Shown: one piece after another, positions 17,820 to 26,402 of the stretch
Layout of the letters: each line of letters starts with the position of its first letter
Position numbering within the stretch: the first letter of the stretch is position 1
Assembly (NCBI RefSeq): GCF_015277775.1
Contig: NZ_CP063849.1
Location: 2,542,001 to 2,606,000 of the forward strand
Direction: 5' to 3'
Length of the DNA: 64,000 nucleotides
Source of the DNA: Paludibaculum fermentans
GTDB lineage: Bacteria; Acidobacteriota; Terriglobia; Bryobacterales; Bryobacteraceae
Made by a program: the position numbers and the translations under genes
Notes under the pieces: generated by a model
Databases searched by the model: none
What the model saw: the letters and a program-made list of their open reading frames with translations, nothing else
Told to the model about the DNA's origin: nothing

Positions 17820-20333
17820 TCACGGCTCCCGCAGCACCTCCACCGGCGACGACCGCAAGGCCGCCCACGCCGGCTTCACACACGCCGGCAAGGCGCTGGC
17901 CGCCAGCACCAGCAACACTACCCCTGCCGTGCCCCCATCCTCCGGCCGCACCTCATACAGTTGACCCTCCAACACTTGGCCAGCCACCCGGAACAACAAC
18001 AAACCGGCCGCTGCGCCGGCACCGGTCAACACAAGCCCTCTCCTCAGCACCAGCCCCAGGATCCGCCGCCAATCCGCGCCCAGCGCCGCCCGGATCGCCA
18101 GTTCCCGCCTCCGCTGCCGCACCTCCAGCATCAGCGTTCCATACAGCCCCAGCACGGTCAGCAGTAACCCCACCAACGCGAACAGCCCGGTCAGCACCGC
18201 CGGAGTGCGGCGGTCGCCCAGGCTCTCACCAACCCACTCGCTCAACCGGTGCACCTGGATCCGCTCCAGCTCCGGATCCACGCCGCGCACCGCCGCCTCC
18301 ACCGCTTGCACCAGCCCGGCATCCGTCCGCGCGCTACGGACAACATAGACGCCCCCATCCAGGCCCGCGAGCCCCGCCGGCAGGTAGACCTGCGGCCGGA
18401 TCGCCGAATCGAGCCCGGTCTGATACGTATCCCCCACCACGCCCACAATCTCCCACAGCGCACCCTTTGGCACCGCTTCCGAATGGAAGCGCAACTGCAC
18501 CCGGCGGCCCACCACCGGACCCGTCAGCCCATACCGCCGTTCAAACGAGCGGTTGACCAGCACCGCCGCCGGCCGCCCCGGCCGGTCCAGCGCCCACGAG
18601 AACGGCCGCCCCCGCACCATCGGGATCCGCAGCGCCTCGAAATACGCCGGATCCACCGCATTCCACGCCACCCACGCCCACTCGACTTCCTTCAGTCCGG
18701 CCCCTTCGAACTGGAACGCCGTCGTGTTGGTGCGCCCGTTCAGCGGCAGCCGCCACGCCGCACCGGCCGCCTCCACGCCCGGGATCTCCTCCAGCCGCCG
18801 GTGCAGCGTCTCGTGGAACTGGCCCATCCGGTTCTCCGAATAGCGCACCTCGGGCAGGCCGAAGCCGAAATAGTACACCTGCTCGCTCTCGAAGCCCGGA
18901 TCACGCGCGGAAAGCTGCAGGAAGACCCGCAGGAACGCCCCCGCGCTCAACAGCAACACCAGGCTCAGCGCCACCTGTCCGGCCACCAGGCCCTGGCGTA
19001 GCCCGAAAATCCGGCGTCCGCCCGCCGGCGGCAGCAGCGAGCCGTCGTTCATCGTCGCGTTCAGCCGCGCTCGCCGCAACAACAGGGCCGGCGCCAATCC
19101 AAACAGGATCGTCACCCCCAGGCACAACGTGGTCGCGAAGAAGAGAGTGGAGAGGTCCAGGGCGACAGCGCGCGCCGGCGGGACCACTCCTCCATACCGC
19201 AGCACCAGCGGCAGCGCCTTCAACAGCGCATACGCCAATGCGAGCCCCAACGCCGCTCCACCCAGGCTCAGCAGCAGCGCCTCGGCCAGCATCTGCCTCA
19301 CCACCGCCGCCAGGCCCGCGCCCAACGCGGCGCGGATCGCCATTTCTCGCCCGCGGGACAGGGCCCGCGACAGAATCAGGTTGACGACATTCGTGCACAC
19401 GATGGCGAACAACAGCAGCGCGGCCACACTCAACAGCCCCAGCGGCCGCCGCAGACTGCCCTTCCAGGCATCGTCCAGTGGCTGCGCATCGGCGCCACAC
19501 TGCGGGTTGTCGTCCGGATACGCGGCGCCCAGCCGCCGGCCAATGGCGCGGATCTCTGCCTGGGCAAGCGCCAGCGGCACACCCGGCTTCAGGCGCCCGG
19601 CGGCGCGCAACGGACGTGCGCCGCGGCTCGAGTACTCGCTGTGCGGTAGCGGGATGTAAGCATCCACCACGGTGCCGGGATCGGGAAACACCGCGCCGGG
19701 GGGCAATATGCCCAGCACCAGGTACGGTTCCTCATTCAGGCTCACCGTGCGCCCCACCACGCCGCTCGCCCGGCCGAATTGACGCGTCCACAGCGCATCG
19801 GTCAAAACGATAACCCGCTGCCCCGCCCTCTCCTCCTGCTCGGAGAACGTCCGGCCCTGCTCCGGCCGCAGCCCGAGCACGGGGAACAGCTCCGACGTGA
19901 CCATCCCCGTCCGGATCACCGAAACCGCGGATCCCGCTTCGCCCGATCCGCCGCGCAACCCGAACGTCCGGGTCATATAGCCGGCCATGCCGAGAAACGA
20001 CGTGCTTTGCGCCCGCCAGTCCATCAGGTTCGCGAGCGACACCGGCCGGTAGCCCTTGCCCAGTTGCGTTTCGTGCAGAGCCACCAGCCGGTCCGGCTCG
20101 GCATACGGCACGGCCTGCAGCAGCAGCCGGTCCATCGCGCAGAACACCGCCGTGAGGCCGCCCAAGCCCAGTGCGAGAGTCATCAGCACCGTCAGCGTGA
20201 ACCCCGCCGAGCGCCGCAAGGTCCGCCCGCCATACTTCAGATCCGCCAGCCATCTTTCCAGTGACCCGAAAATGAAAACTCCGCCGCCCTGGCCTGTCAC
20301 GCTCGAATGCTCTCCTTCTTTCTCCGGCAACAT
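17820..20333 (-). CDS. ADOP-type ABC transporter permease
   Basis: This is an 837-residue relative of the permease at 2123-4621, with the same fused-half layout. The N-terminal tail ends in WLADLKYGGRTLRRSAGFTL, a motif shared by ADOP proteins, followed by a first helix (~46-68) and a periplasmic MacB-type domain (~70-290). Permease loops carry LSRALSRGREMAIRAALGAG (~335-355) and RRRELAIRAALGADWRR (~738-754). A GTG at 20300, with AAGGAG ten bases upstream, is an alternative start. The two loops carrying REMAIRAALGA and RELAIRAALGA are the internal duplication that gives the family its name. No ATPase gene is adjacent, which is the norm for the family. Its cargo is unknown. Confidence 0.9.
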   Translation of the reverse strand: MLPEKEGEHSSVTGQGGGVFIFGSLERWLADLKYGGRTLRRSAGFTLTVLMTLALGLGGLTAVFCAMDRLLLQAVPYAEPDRLVALHETQLGKGYRPVSLANLMDWRAQSTSFLGMAGYMTRTFGLRGGSGEAGSAVSVIRTGMVTSELFPVLGLRPEQGRTFSEQEERAGQRVIVLTDALWTRQFGRASGVVGRTVSLNEEPYLVLGILPPGAVFPDPGTVVDAYIPLPHSEYSSRGARPLRAAGRLKPGVPLALAQAEIRAIGRRLGAAYPDDNPQCGADAQPLDDAWKGSLRRPLGLLSVAALLLFAIVCTNVVNLILSRALSRGREMAIRAALGAGLAAVVRQMLAEALLLSLGGAALGLALAYALLKALPLVLRYGGVVPPARAVALDLSTLFFATTLCLGVTILFGLAPALLLRRARLNATMNDGSLLPPAGGRRIFGLRQGLVAGQVALSLVLLLSAGAFLRVFLQLSARDPGFESEQVYYFGFGLPEVRYSENRMGQFHETLHRRLEEIPGVEAAGAAWRLPLNGRTNTTAFQFEGAGLKEVEWAWVAWNAVDPAYFEALRIPMVRGRPFSWALDRPGRPAAVLVNRSFERRYGLTGPVVGRRVQLRFHSEAVPKGALWEIVGVVGDTYQTGLDSAIRPQVYLPAGLAGLDGGVYVVRSARTDAGLVQAVEAAVRGVDPELERIQVHRLSEWVGESLGDRRTPAVLTGLFALVGLLLTVLGLYGTLMLEVRQRRRELAIRAALGADWRRILGLVLRRGLVLTGAGAAAGLLLFRVAGQVLEGQLYEVRPEDGGTAGVVLLVLAASALPACVKPAWAALRSSPVEVLREP

Positions 20334-20884
20334 ACTTCAATATCCTACGCTCACCATCGAAACCGGCTCGCGCTGAATCCACCCCATCCAGCATCTCGCC
20401 CTCAAGACCTCAACGTCCATGAGAGCAGCCGCCTCAACCGCCCCTCCACTCCAAGCGCCGCCCATCGCAGGTGCATTTCCTCAGCCACCCCTCCTTTTCA
20501 AACGGCGCCCCGGAGCGAGTTGCACCGCATGACGATCAGGGGGTTGCTACTGGCCGCTCAGTGGTCATCCCCATAAGCGCTAACTGAACGATCTGTGGAA
20601 GCTGAGCCGGGATGACGATTCATGTTGGCCCGCCGGCATTCTCTCCAGACCGACCTTCTGGACCGCATCCGATGCTGCGGGACTATGACGAGTCATCCAG
20701 CCACATTGGCGGGCGAGGCCAGATCTCCGGGATAGCAACTTTACGGCCACCAGGAATAAACCGACCATCCAGACCGGAGTTGGATTCTGGCAAAACGATT
20801 CAGAGCCAGCTCTTCGAAAGCAGAATTCGCTGCTCGGTCCAGAGGCACTTTGCCAAGCTGCAGGAACCGGGAAGGCCTTGCGCG
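20334..20884. other. gene-free stretch at the left end of the accessory region
   Basis: I see no gene, repeat or terminator I can support. Base composition becomes more A/T-rich to the right of about 20.6 kb. Confidence 0.45.
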
Positions 20885-21448
20885 CTATTCAGCCATCGAA
20901 ATCACGACAAGCATTGCAGCTGCGGCCAGAGTGCAAGTTCCGAGTCCCACTAGGCCGATAAACGATAATGTGCTTCGCGTCATGACCGAAGCCTGCGAAG
21001 CCTTGGTCCAAACAAGATCTTTGTCGCCTTGAGCATCTTCAAAAAGTTGCTGTTCGCTGAGGCTTTTTTGTTTGCGTATTCGAGCAGCCTCGTCCGTTAG
21101 AACGTCGCCCCCGAGTTTTCGATCAGGCTCGTGATTACGCTTCGGGTAATAAAATGAGTACTTTACATTCGTGCGAAGCGCAATAATGAGACATGCAACG
21201 GCTATAACAAAAAGCGTAATCGTGATGGTGGCAAGCGCGATCTGGCCCACTTTTCTACCAAAAACGTACAACAACGCAATTACGACCATTGCGAGCAATG
21301 CTGCGAAGCGCGAAACGGCAGCAGGAACTGCCTCCTCAGGCGGTTGCCACTTTGACCGCTTCATAAAGGCCAGGCGCACTGCCGCCGCCGCCGAGGCCAG
21401 CGAAGCCGCAACGGTCGCCAGATTCGCGAAGACACCATAGTCGTTCAT
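20885..21448 (-). CDS. hypothetical membrane protein, second gene of a two-gene module
   Basis: I do not recognise this 187-residue family. An N-terminal hydrophobic stretch (~6-28, ATVAASLASAAAAV) is followed by two strong helices (~47-64, FAALLAMVVIALLYVFG; ~69-91, IALATITITLFVIAVACLIIAL). A charged cytoplasmic segment comes next (~97-150, rich in K, R, D and E). A final helix lies at ~160-184 (LSFIGLVGLGTCTLAAAAMLVVI). The start ATG overlaps the stop of the upstream gene by 4 bases, so the two should be translated together. Codon usage is less GC-extreme than in the surrounding core genes, consistent with acquisition. A membrane effector paired with a cytoplasmic sensor is one possibility, but this is inference. 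Confidence 0.65.
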   Translation of the reverse strand: MNDYGVFANLATVAASLASAAAAVRLAFMKRSKWQPPEEAVPAAVSRFAALLAMVVIALLYVFGRKVGQIALATITITLFVIAVACLIIALRTNVKYSFYYPKRNHEPDRKLGGDVLTDEAARIRKQKSLSEQQLFEDAQGDKDLVWTKASQASVMTRSTLSFIGLVGLGTCTLAAAAMLVVISMAE

Positions 21449-22095
21449 GGCAATCTCAACCGGACGTTTGCTGGACAGGACCAGACGATATTCTCAAAGC
21501 GCGGCCCTCCAGACTCCATGATTCCGAACGAATACCTGGATGGCACCAAATAGGCCGTCGCCGGCGTGGAAACCCCGAAGGCGGTTCCGGTGCTTAAGAA
21601 ATACCCTTTCGCGTACAGAATGGTATCGTTCGAGCGGTTGGAGTTTATCGTCGTTTCTTGTCGGCTTACAACGGTCGGGCCATTGATCTGCAGATAGGTC
21701 TCCGCGAACATCTGAGCCGCAGCTTCGGCTAGTCGATCAACGAAGGCCGTCTCCATGGCGTTCACGTCATTCAATTGTTTGACTTCGATGTTTGAGCGTT
21801 CAAGCACCCGTATTGCTTGCAACTGAGATCGCTTTATGTCGTCCAAGTCGTCGGCTCGGATTGGCACATCGAGTCCATTGGCCTTTGCATGGTCGTCTTC
21901 GTCGTACATAACTGCAACGTACGGCTTAACGGCCTTATCACGGAAACGTCTTGCTTGGGCGCGGAAATGACGGACATCGGGTAGAATGAAATCTCCGAAC
22001 GCCGCCCGGTCACTTTCCTCCAGAGGTTCGCTAGCGACACCCACGATCAGTTCGCGGATCCGAGACCGGAGATTGCTGTTAACGGTGGGTATCAT
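21445..22095 (-). CDS. hypothetical soluble protein, first gene of a two-gene module
   Basis: I do not recognise this 216-residue family and see no signal peptide or membrane helix. The N-terminal half is charged and probably helical (RSRIRELIVGVAS, RHFRAQARRFRDKAVKPYVAVMYDEDDH). A central segment (~75-130) could be coiled (DDIKRSQLQAIRVLERSNIEVKQLND). The C-terminal third is beta-rich with many S, T and G residues (TTINSNRSNDTILYAKGYFLSTGTAFG). Its stop overlaps the start of the membrane-protein gene at 20885-21448 by ATGA. Together they form an isolated bicistron in an accessory, A/T-richer stretch. Confidence 0.6.
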   Translation of the reverse strand: MIPTVNSNLRSRIRELIVGVASEPLEESDRAAFGDFILPDVRHFRAQARRFRDKAVKPYVAVMYDEDDHAKANGLDVPIRADDLDDIKRSQLQAIRVLERSNIEVKQLNDVNAMETAFVDRLAEAAAQMFAETYLQINGPTVVSRQETTINSNRSNDTILYAKGYFLSTGTAFGVSTPATAYLVPSRYSFGIMESGGPRFENIVWSCPANVRLRLP

Positions 22096-22633
22096 CCGCC
22101 ACCCTTTCGAGATGCATTATACCCCAAGCCTGCTTGCGGAGTGAACACTAGGTGTGTAAGCGGCAGCGCTGGAGTAGGCCAGCTGAGATCTTTGCCTTTG
22201 TGGCCTGTTGTATTGAGGTTTCGCTCAGCGTTACATACCTGCCCAGAGACGAGGTTCTCGGTGCTGCGGAACTGCGGGCGTTACCAGCGTCCCGACACTG
22301 TCATCCGTAAAGATTTGTGGCCCGGGTGAGGATCGCGGCTGGATTACGTCACTGCGGAAGTTTGACGGGCCGGGGCAAGTTGACGAGAAACGCCCTATCC
22401 GTAGAAGCGCCGCATCGCCGGTTCTGGGCGGCATTCCGGACAGAGATTCGCGGTAATGATTGCTCCGTCCGGCTGTCTATGAGGAGCGCGTTAACAGGCC
22501 GAACCTGTCGCGGTCGCGCCACCGTCAACAGGTAGTTGACGTGCCTTAAGCGATGCGCTGGACCCGTTCGACAGCGTGGTACACGCAAACGTATGTGACG
22601 CTTGATCGCGGCCAATCTAGGTGTTCTGGATGT
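22096..22633. other. gene-free stretch upstream of the two-gene module
   Basis: No supported coding region, RNA gene or repeat. Short open frames here have no protein-like composition. It should carry the promoter of the 22095 gene, but I could not identify boxes. Confidence 0.45.
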
Positions 22634-22864
22634 TCACCGAAGTCGTTGGAGCGCCTGGGCCGATTTCAAATAGTCAATTAACAGGAGATGAAGGCGATCG
22701 GGGATAGGCGCCCTTCCAAAGGGCTCAGATCCAACTCTGATGCTTGGCCACTTGATGCTTTTGCCTGACCGGACGCACTCGGGGCAACGGAATATATCAC
22801 TGGAGCCGGCAACTTCTTCCTGTGAAATACCATTGCCGCAGGTAGAGCAAGCATATGTCTTCAA
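22634..22864 (-). CDS. small zinc-ribbon protein (tentative)
   Basis: This 76-residue open frame starts at a TTG. The N terminus reads KTYACSTCGNG, followed ~17 residues later by FRCPECVRSG, so two CxxC pairs (C6/C9 and C27/C30) could bind one zinc. The middle has SIKWPSIRVGSEPFG and the C terminus looks helical (DRLHLLLIDYLKSAQALQRL). I see no strong ribosome-binding site. It may be a real small regulatory or accessory protein or the remnant of a larger one. Confidence 0.4.
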   Translation of the reverse strand: MKTYACSTCGNGISQEEVAGSSDIFRCPECVRSGKSIKWPSIRVGSEPFGRAPIPDRLHLLLIDYLKSAQALQRLR

Positions 22865-23024
22865 TCACAATTACATTGAGGCGCGGACCTTCAAGGCCGC
22901 CCAAGAGTCCCGCCCAGATGGTTGCCGAAAGGAACCTGAGGCTGCGGAGACGCATGTCGGTCCAAGTTCCAGCTTAGGCGTTTTGCGGCCGAGTGACGGG
23001 CAAGGTGTTCAACAGCAGCGCCTC

Positions 23025-23405
23025 TCAACCCAAATCGTCAACCACAGTGCGCTGCGGCGGGAACGTCGTTGGCTCCTGAATAGCGTAGAGGCCGGAATGC
23101 CGTGCGTCTGGGATTATGTGTCTGAATAGGTAGACCAACTTGAACCAGCCCGAGGTTTCGATGAGAAGCAGGGCTCCCCACAGATCGCTGTGATTCCCCC
23201 GGTAGCGGGCCTTCCAGTGCCAAATCGTAACGGCGAAGAGGTAGAAGAACCCGGGCACGATAGCCAAAAGGCCCGTGACAATGAAGACCGTTTGAATCAC
23301 CCCGGCGTTGCCCAGAAAGGCTCCAACTAGAATGAGCATTCCTAACAGGGCGGCAAATCCGAAGCTCTTCAACCTTTCGAACCGAGTCATCCAGAGGTCT
23401 GTCAT
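23025..23405 (-). CDS. hypothetical two-helix membrane protein
   Basis: From the ATG at 23405 this encodes 126 residues (MTDLWMTRFERLKSFG...). The open frame upstream to 23732 is basic and lacks protein-like character, and it overlaps the control region of the divergent GHKL gene. Two hydrophobic helices (~15-35, FAALLGMLILVGAFLGNAGVI; ~39-60, IVTGLLAIVPGFFYLFAVTIW) precede a polar tail (WKARYRGNHSDLWGALLLIETSGWFKLVYLFRHI). I do not recognise the family. It is divergent from, and ~290 bp away from, the GHKL-nuclease gene, so a functional link is possible but unproven. Confidence 0.5.
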   Translation of the reverse strand: MTDLWMTRFERLKSFGFAALLGMLILVGAFLGNAGVIQTVFIVTGLLAIVPGFFYLFAVTIWHWKARYRGNHSDLWGALLLIETSGWFKLVYLFRHIIPDARHSGLYAIQEPTTFPPQRTVVDDLG

Positions 23406-23513
23406 CGTGGCTATCTTAACACCAGCGACCCAGTACGACCGATCCGTGGAATTGTGGTGGAATTGCGGCGGAAAACGGCGACACGGGAGAATGGCAGGCC
23501 ACCCGGACGTCTC

Positions 23514-23552
23514 GTCGGCCACTCGGAGATTGGTCAGGTACGGGGGCGCCCG
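23514..23552. repeat. left ~40-bp direct repeat flanking the GHKL-nuclease gene
   Basis: GTCGGCCACTCGGAGATTGG and the following TCAGGTACGGGGGCGCCCG match 25626-25665 with about five or six mismatches in the same orientation. A shorter, weaker similarity (CCGGA then a GTCGG run) extends a little further left. Confidence 0.65.
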
Positions 23553-23695
23553 CGGCGTGATACGGCTGGAGCGTCGCGGATCAGCCGCCACAAGCCGACC
23601 TGTGGGGAGTAATCCGCGCTTCCAGGTGCCCCCTCTTCCCGAGCGCAACGTCCGCCAACTCATCAATGGCTTCCATGGGCTAAAGTTGTATAGCG

Positions 23696-25483
23696 ATGGC
23701 AAAGAAGAAGGCTGGTTTCCGGTTCTCGCCACGAATTCTCGATCACCTCGGAATCTCGGCGTACAACAGCGTGCAGAAGTGCCTGACGGAGTTGGGCGCG
23801 AACGCGTATGATGCCGATGCGGACAAGCTAACGATCACCTTGCCAGATGCGGTGGACGACTCATCCTTGATCGAAATTGAGGACACTGGTGTCGGCATGT
23901 CGTATCAGGACATCACAGAGAAATTCCTCTTCGTGGGCTTGAATAGGCGGGCCGACGGCCAGCGGACGGCCAAGGGCCGGCTCGTCATTGGAAGCAAGGG
24001 CATTGGAAAGCTGGCCGGCTTCGGAATTGCTTCGACTGTGGAAATTACGTCTTGGAAGGACGGCGCGCAATCCACGTTTAAGATTGAACGCGAATCCCTC
24101 GAAGACCTTAAGGCGCTTTCCGAACATGAACTCACGATCGTGACAAGTCAAACCGAGCGTTCTAACGGTACGCGGGTCCGCTTAATGAAGCTCGCTCCGG
24201 AGCTCAATCTACAAAGCGCAGAGGTGATACGCAGATATCTCTACCGAACTCTTCCCACTGTGGCCGGATTCAAGATCATTGTTAACGGCGTGGAGTGTAC
24301 CCCAGAGGACGTGCCGGGCGAAAGGCATGAATTCTCCGAAGACCTTGAAGGGGTTGGGCCGATTCGAGGATTCTACATCATCGCAAATGCAAGGCAACCC
24401 ACACCCGGCTTGGCGGTCCGCGTGCGAAAGCGTATCGTAAAGGAACCGTCGCTTTTTGGAGTGGATACCCGCAGTCACGGTTTCTTCACAGCCGAGAAGG
24501 TAATCGGTGAAATTTATGCCGAGTTTCTCGATTCTGAGGATGGCGCTCAATCCAAGCGCGACCTCATTAGCACCACCCGCGATGGTTTTCTTGAAGACTC
24601 ACCAGTTGTTCGAAAGTTAGATGAATGGGCGAAGCGATTCCTTGAGCAAGTAATTCGCGGCGTTGATGAATCGGAGGGCAAGAAGCGTGCAGACTCGCTG
24701 CTAAGCCGCCCAGCTGTCAAGGAGCGTCTGGAGCGAATGCCCCCGCACGTGCGAGGCACGGCGACCAAGGTTGTTCGCGGTATCTTGGCCAAGCTTCGAA
24801 ATGTCGAGGAGGACGAAGCGGCGGAACTCATCGAATGGGTCTTGCGATACTACGAATCCAATATCTTGCGTGAGCTGATGCGCGCAATCGTGTCCGCGGA
24901 TGTGCGAGATGCAGAGAAGCTGGCCGTGCTTGTCGAGGACTGGGGACTGAAACAAGTCAATAGTGTCGTCGACATCATAAAAGATCAAATCGGCATCATC
25001 GGGAAACTAGAGGAGGTCGTCGCTTCCGATACGGCCAAAGAAATGGATCTGCATAAGCTGATCGAGGGCAATCTCTGGCTGATCCGCGAGGGATTGGAGT
25101 TGTGGAGCTCCGACAAGCCGTTGAAGACGGTGCTCGACCAGCAGATTGACAAGATATATAAGGATCGTGAAGACATCCGACCCGACCTGATTTGCCGCTC
25201 TCGCGACAACGGCCACGAGGCGGCAATTATGGAATTCAAACGGCCCAAGGAGACAGTTGTAATGGACCATGTGAGCCAGGCCCTTGAGTACGAAGCGCTG
25301 CTAAAAAGGCATCGACCGAACATCATTTTCACGACGTATGTGGTGGGCCGGCAGTATCATCCCTCCGTTTTGGCAACGCGCGAGAAGCTGGAAGGGGCAT
25401 CACTTCACCTGTGGTCGATGGATGAAATCCTGCAAAGGGCGAGAATGCGCTTCGAGAAGATCCTTGAGATTCTCGGTCGGTAG
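23696..25483 (+). CDS. GHKL ATPase fused to a C-terminal PD-(D/E)XK-like nuclease domain
   Basis: The protein has 595 residues. The N-terminal HSP90/MutL/MORC-type ATPase shows all Bergerat motifs: ELGANAYDADAD (N box, ~32-43), EDTGVGMS (~62-69) and GSKGIGKLAGFGIA (~99-112). A transducer-like region (~150-300) and a helical middle (~300-450) follow. The C-terminal part begins LHKLIEGNLWLI and contains RPDLICRS (D497) followed by IMEFKRP (E513-x-K515), the D-(x)n-E-x-K signature of PD-(D/E)XK nucleases of the Shedu/NERD-like kind. The likely role is nucleotide-gated DNA cleavage in defence or genome conflict; the class is known from MORC/MutL-like conflict systems. There is no obvious ribosome-binding site, and TATAGC just before the ATG suggests a short or absent leader. 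The flanks are gene-poor and carry a ~40-bp direct repeat on each side. Confidence 0.8.
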   Translation: MAKKKAGFRFSPRILDHLGISAYNSVQKCLTELGANAYDADADKLTITLPDAVDDSSLIEIEDTGVGMSYQDITEKFLFVGLNRRADGQRTAKGRLVIGSKGIGKLAGFGIASTVEITSWKDGAQSTFKIERESLEDLKALSEHELTIVTSQTERSNGTRVRLMKLAPELNLQSAEVIRRYLYRTLPTVAGFKIIVNGVECTPEDVPGERHEFSEDLEGVGPIRGFYIIANARQPTPGLAVRVRKRIVKEPSLFGVDTRSHGFFTAEKVIGEIYAEFLDSEDGAQSKRDLISTTRDGFLEDSPVVRKLDEWAKRFLEQVIRGVDESEGKKRADSLLSRPAVKERLERMPPHVRGTATKVVRGILAKLRNVEEDEAAELIEWVLRYYESNILRELMRAIVSADVRDAEKLAVLVEDWGLKQVNSVVDIIKDQIGIIGKLEEVVASDTAKEMDLHKLIEGNLWLIREGLELWSSDKPLKTVLDQQIDKIYKDREDIRPDLICRSRDNGHEAAIMEFKRPKETVVMDHVSQALEYEALLKRHRPNIIFTTYVVGRQYHPSVLATREKLEGASLHLWSMDEILQRARMRFEKILEILGR

Positions 25484-26402
25484 CTCCAACACACTCGATT
25501 ACAAGACCTAATGATTAAGGCTCAAACGACCCAATCCCAGCGGATGAGGGCGAGGCGCCGTCTTGCTTTTCTGGATAGGTAATCGACAAACGTCCTTGGC
25601 TCTGCCGACACCCTCCGTCCGGATGGTCGGCCACTCGAAGTTTGGTCAGGTACGCAGGCGCTCGCCCATCAGCAGGAAGATGATCTCTAGCGCTCTTCAC
25701 GCCAAAGTCACCGCTCACGGTGTTCATCCCCCCTTTGCGTGACAAGCTCAGCCCACCCGGCGCAATAGATCAATCGGAGCGAGGCATTCCAACCAATCAG
25801 TACACCTAAGGACGAATACATCGCGCTCAAACACGAACGCGACACGCCGACACGCCGCAGCCTCGCAGCTTTCATCCAGCGTAAACCCTCCTCACCGCCC
25901 AGCCGCCGGCCCCCGGACTGGCGGATCAATGGACCACCACCACCCCCACGCTCAAATACCCGCTCGATTCCAATCGAATACCGGAGGCATTCCACCCGGA
26001 CAGGAACAAATCGCCACACCCTCGTCTTGACACAATCCACCGCTCAGCGCTATATTTTTGCCGAACCACGGGCATTCCAAAATTCGAGAAGAACGTGAGA
26101 ATGACTCGTGGGATCAGACGAAGTGCTGCGCGCCTCCGCTCGGCCGCCGCCCCACCCCTCAGTCACCGGGGTCGGAGACAAAGAATACGATCCTGCTACC
26201 GGTCGTAGCCATCTGGAAAGGCCCCTGTCGGCCCACCGGCCCTGGCAATACCATGTGAGCGGTGACGAGGGAGATCCGAAATTGTTCAACCGGAAGCCGG
26301 CCCGTGGCCCCAGTGATCCGCCACCCCCGCGCGGAAATCTGGGCATGCGCATCGCGAGGAATTCTGACTCGTTCAATCCAGCCGGGCAGACAAGAGGCGC
26401 CT
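25484..26402. other. gene-free stretch at the right end of the accessory region
   Basis: I see no supported gene across ~900 bp. It contains the right ~40-bp repeat (25626-25665). The rest shows short proline/arginine-rich frames and no clear RNA structure. Confidence 0.45.
25626..25665. repeat. right ~40-bp direct repeat flanking the GHKL-nuclease gene
   Basis: GTCGGCCACTCGAAGTTTGG then TCAGGTACGCAGGCGCTCGC matches 23514-23552 in the same orientation. It lies 143 bp after the GHKL-nuclease stop codon. Confidence 0.65.
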
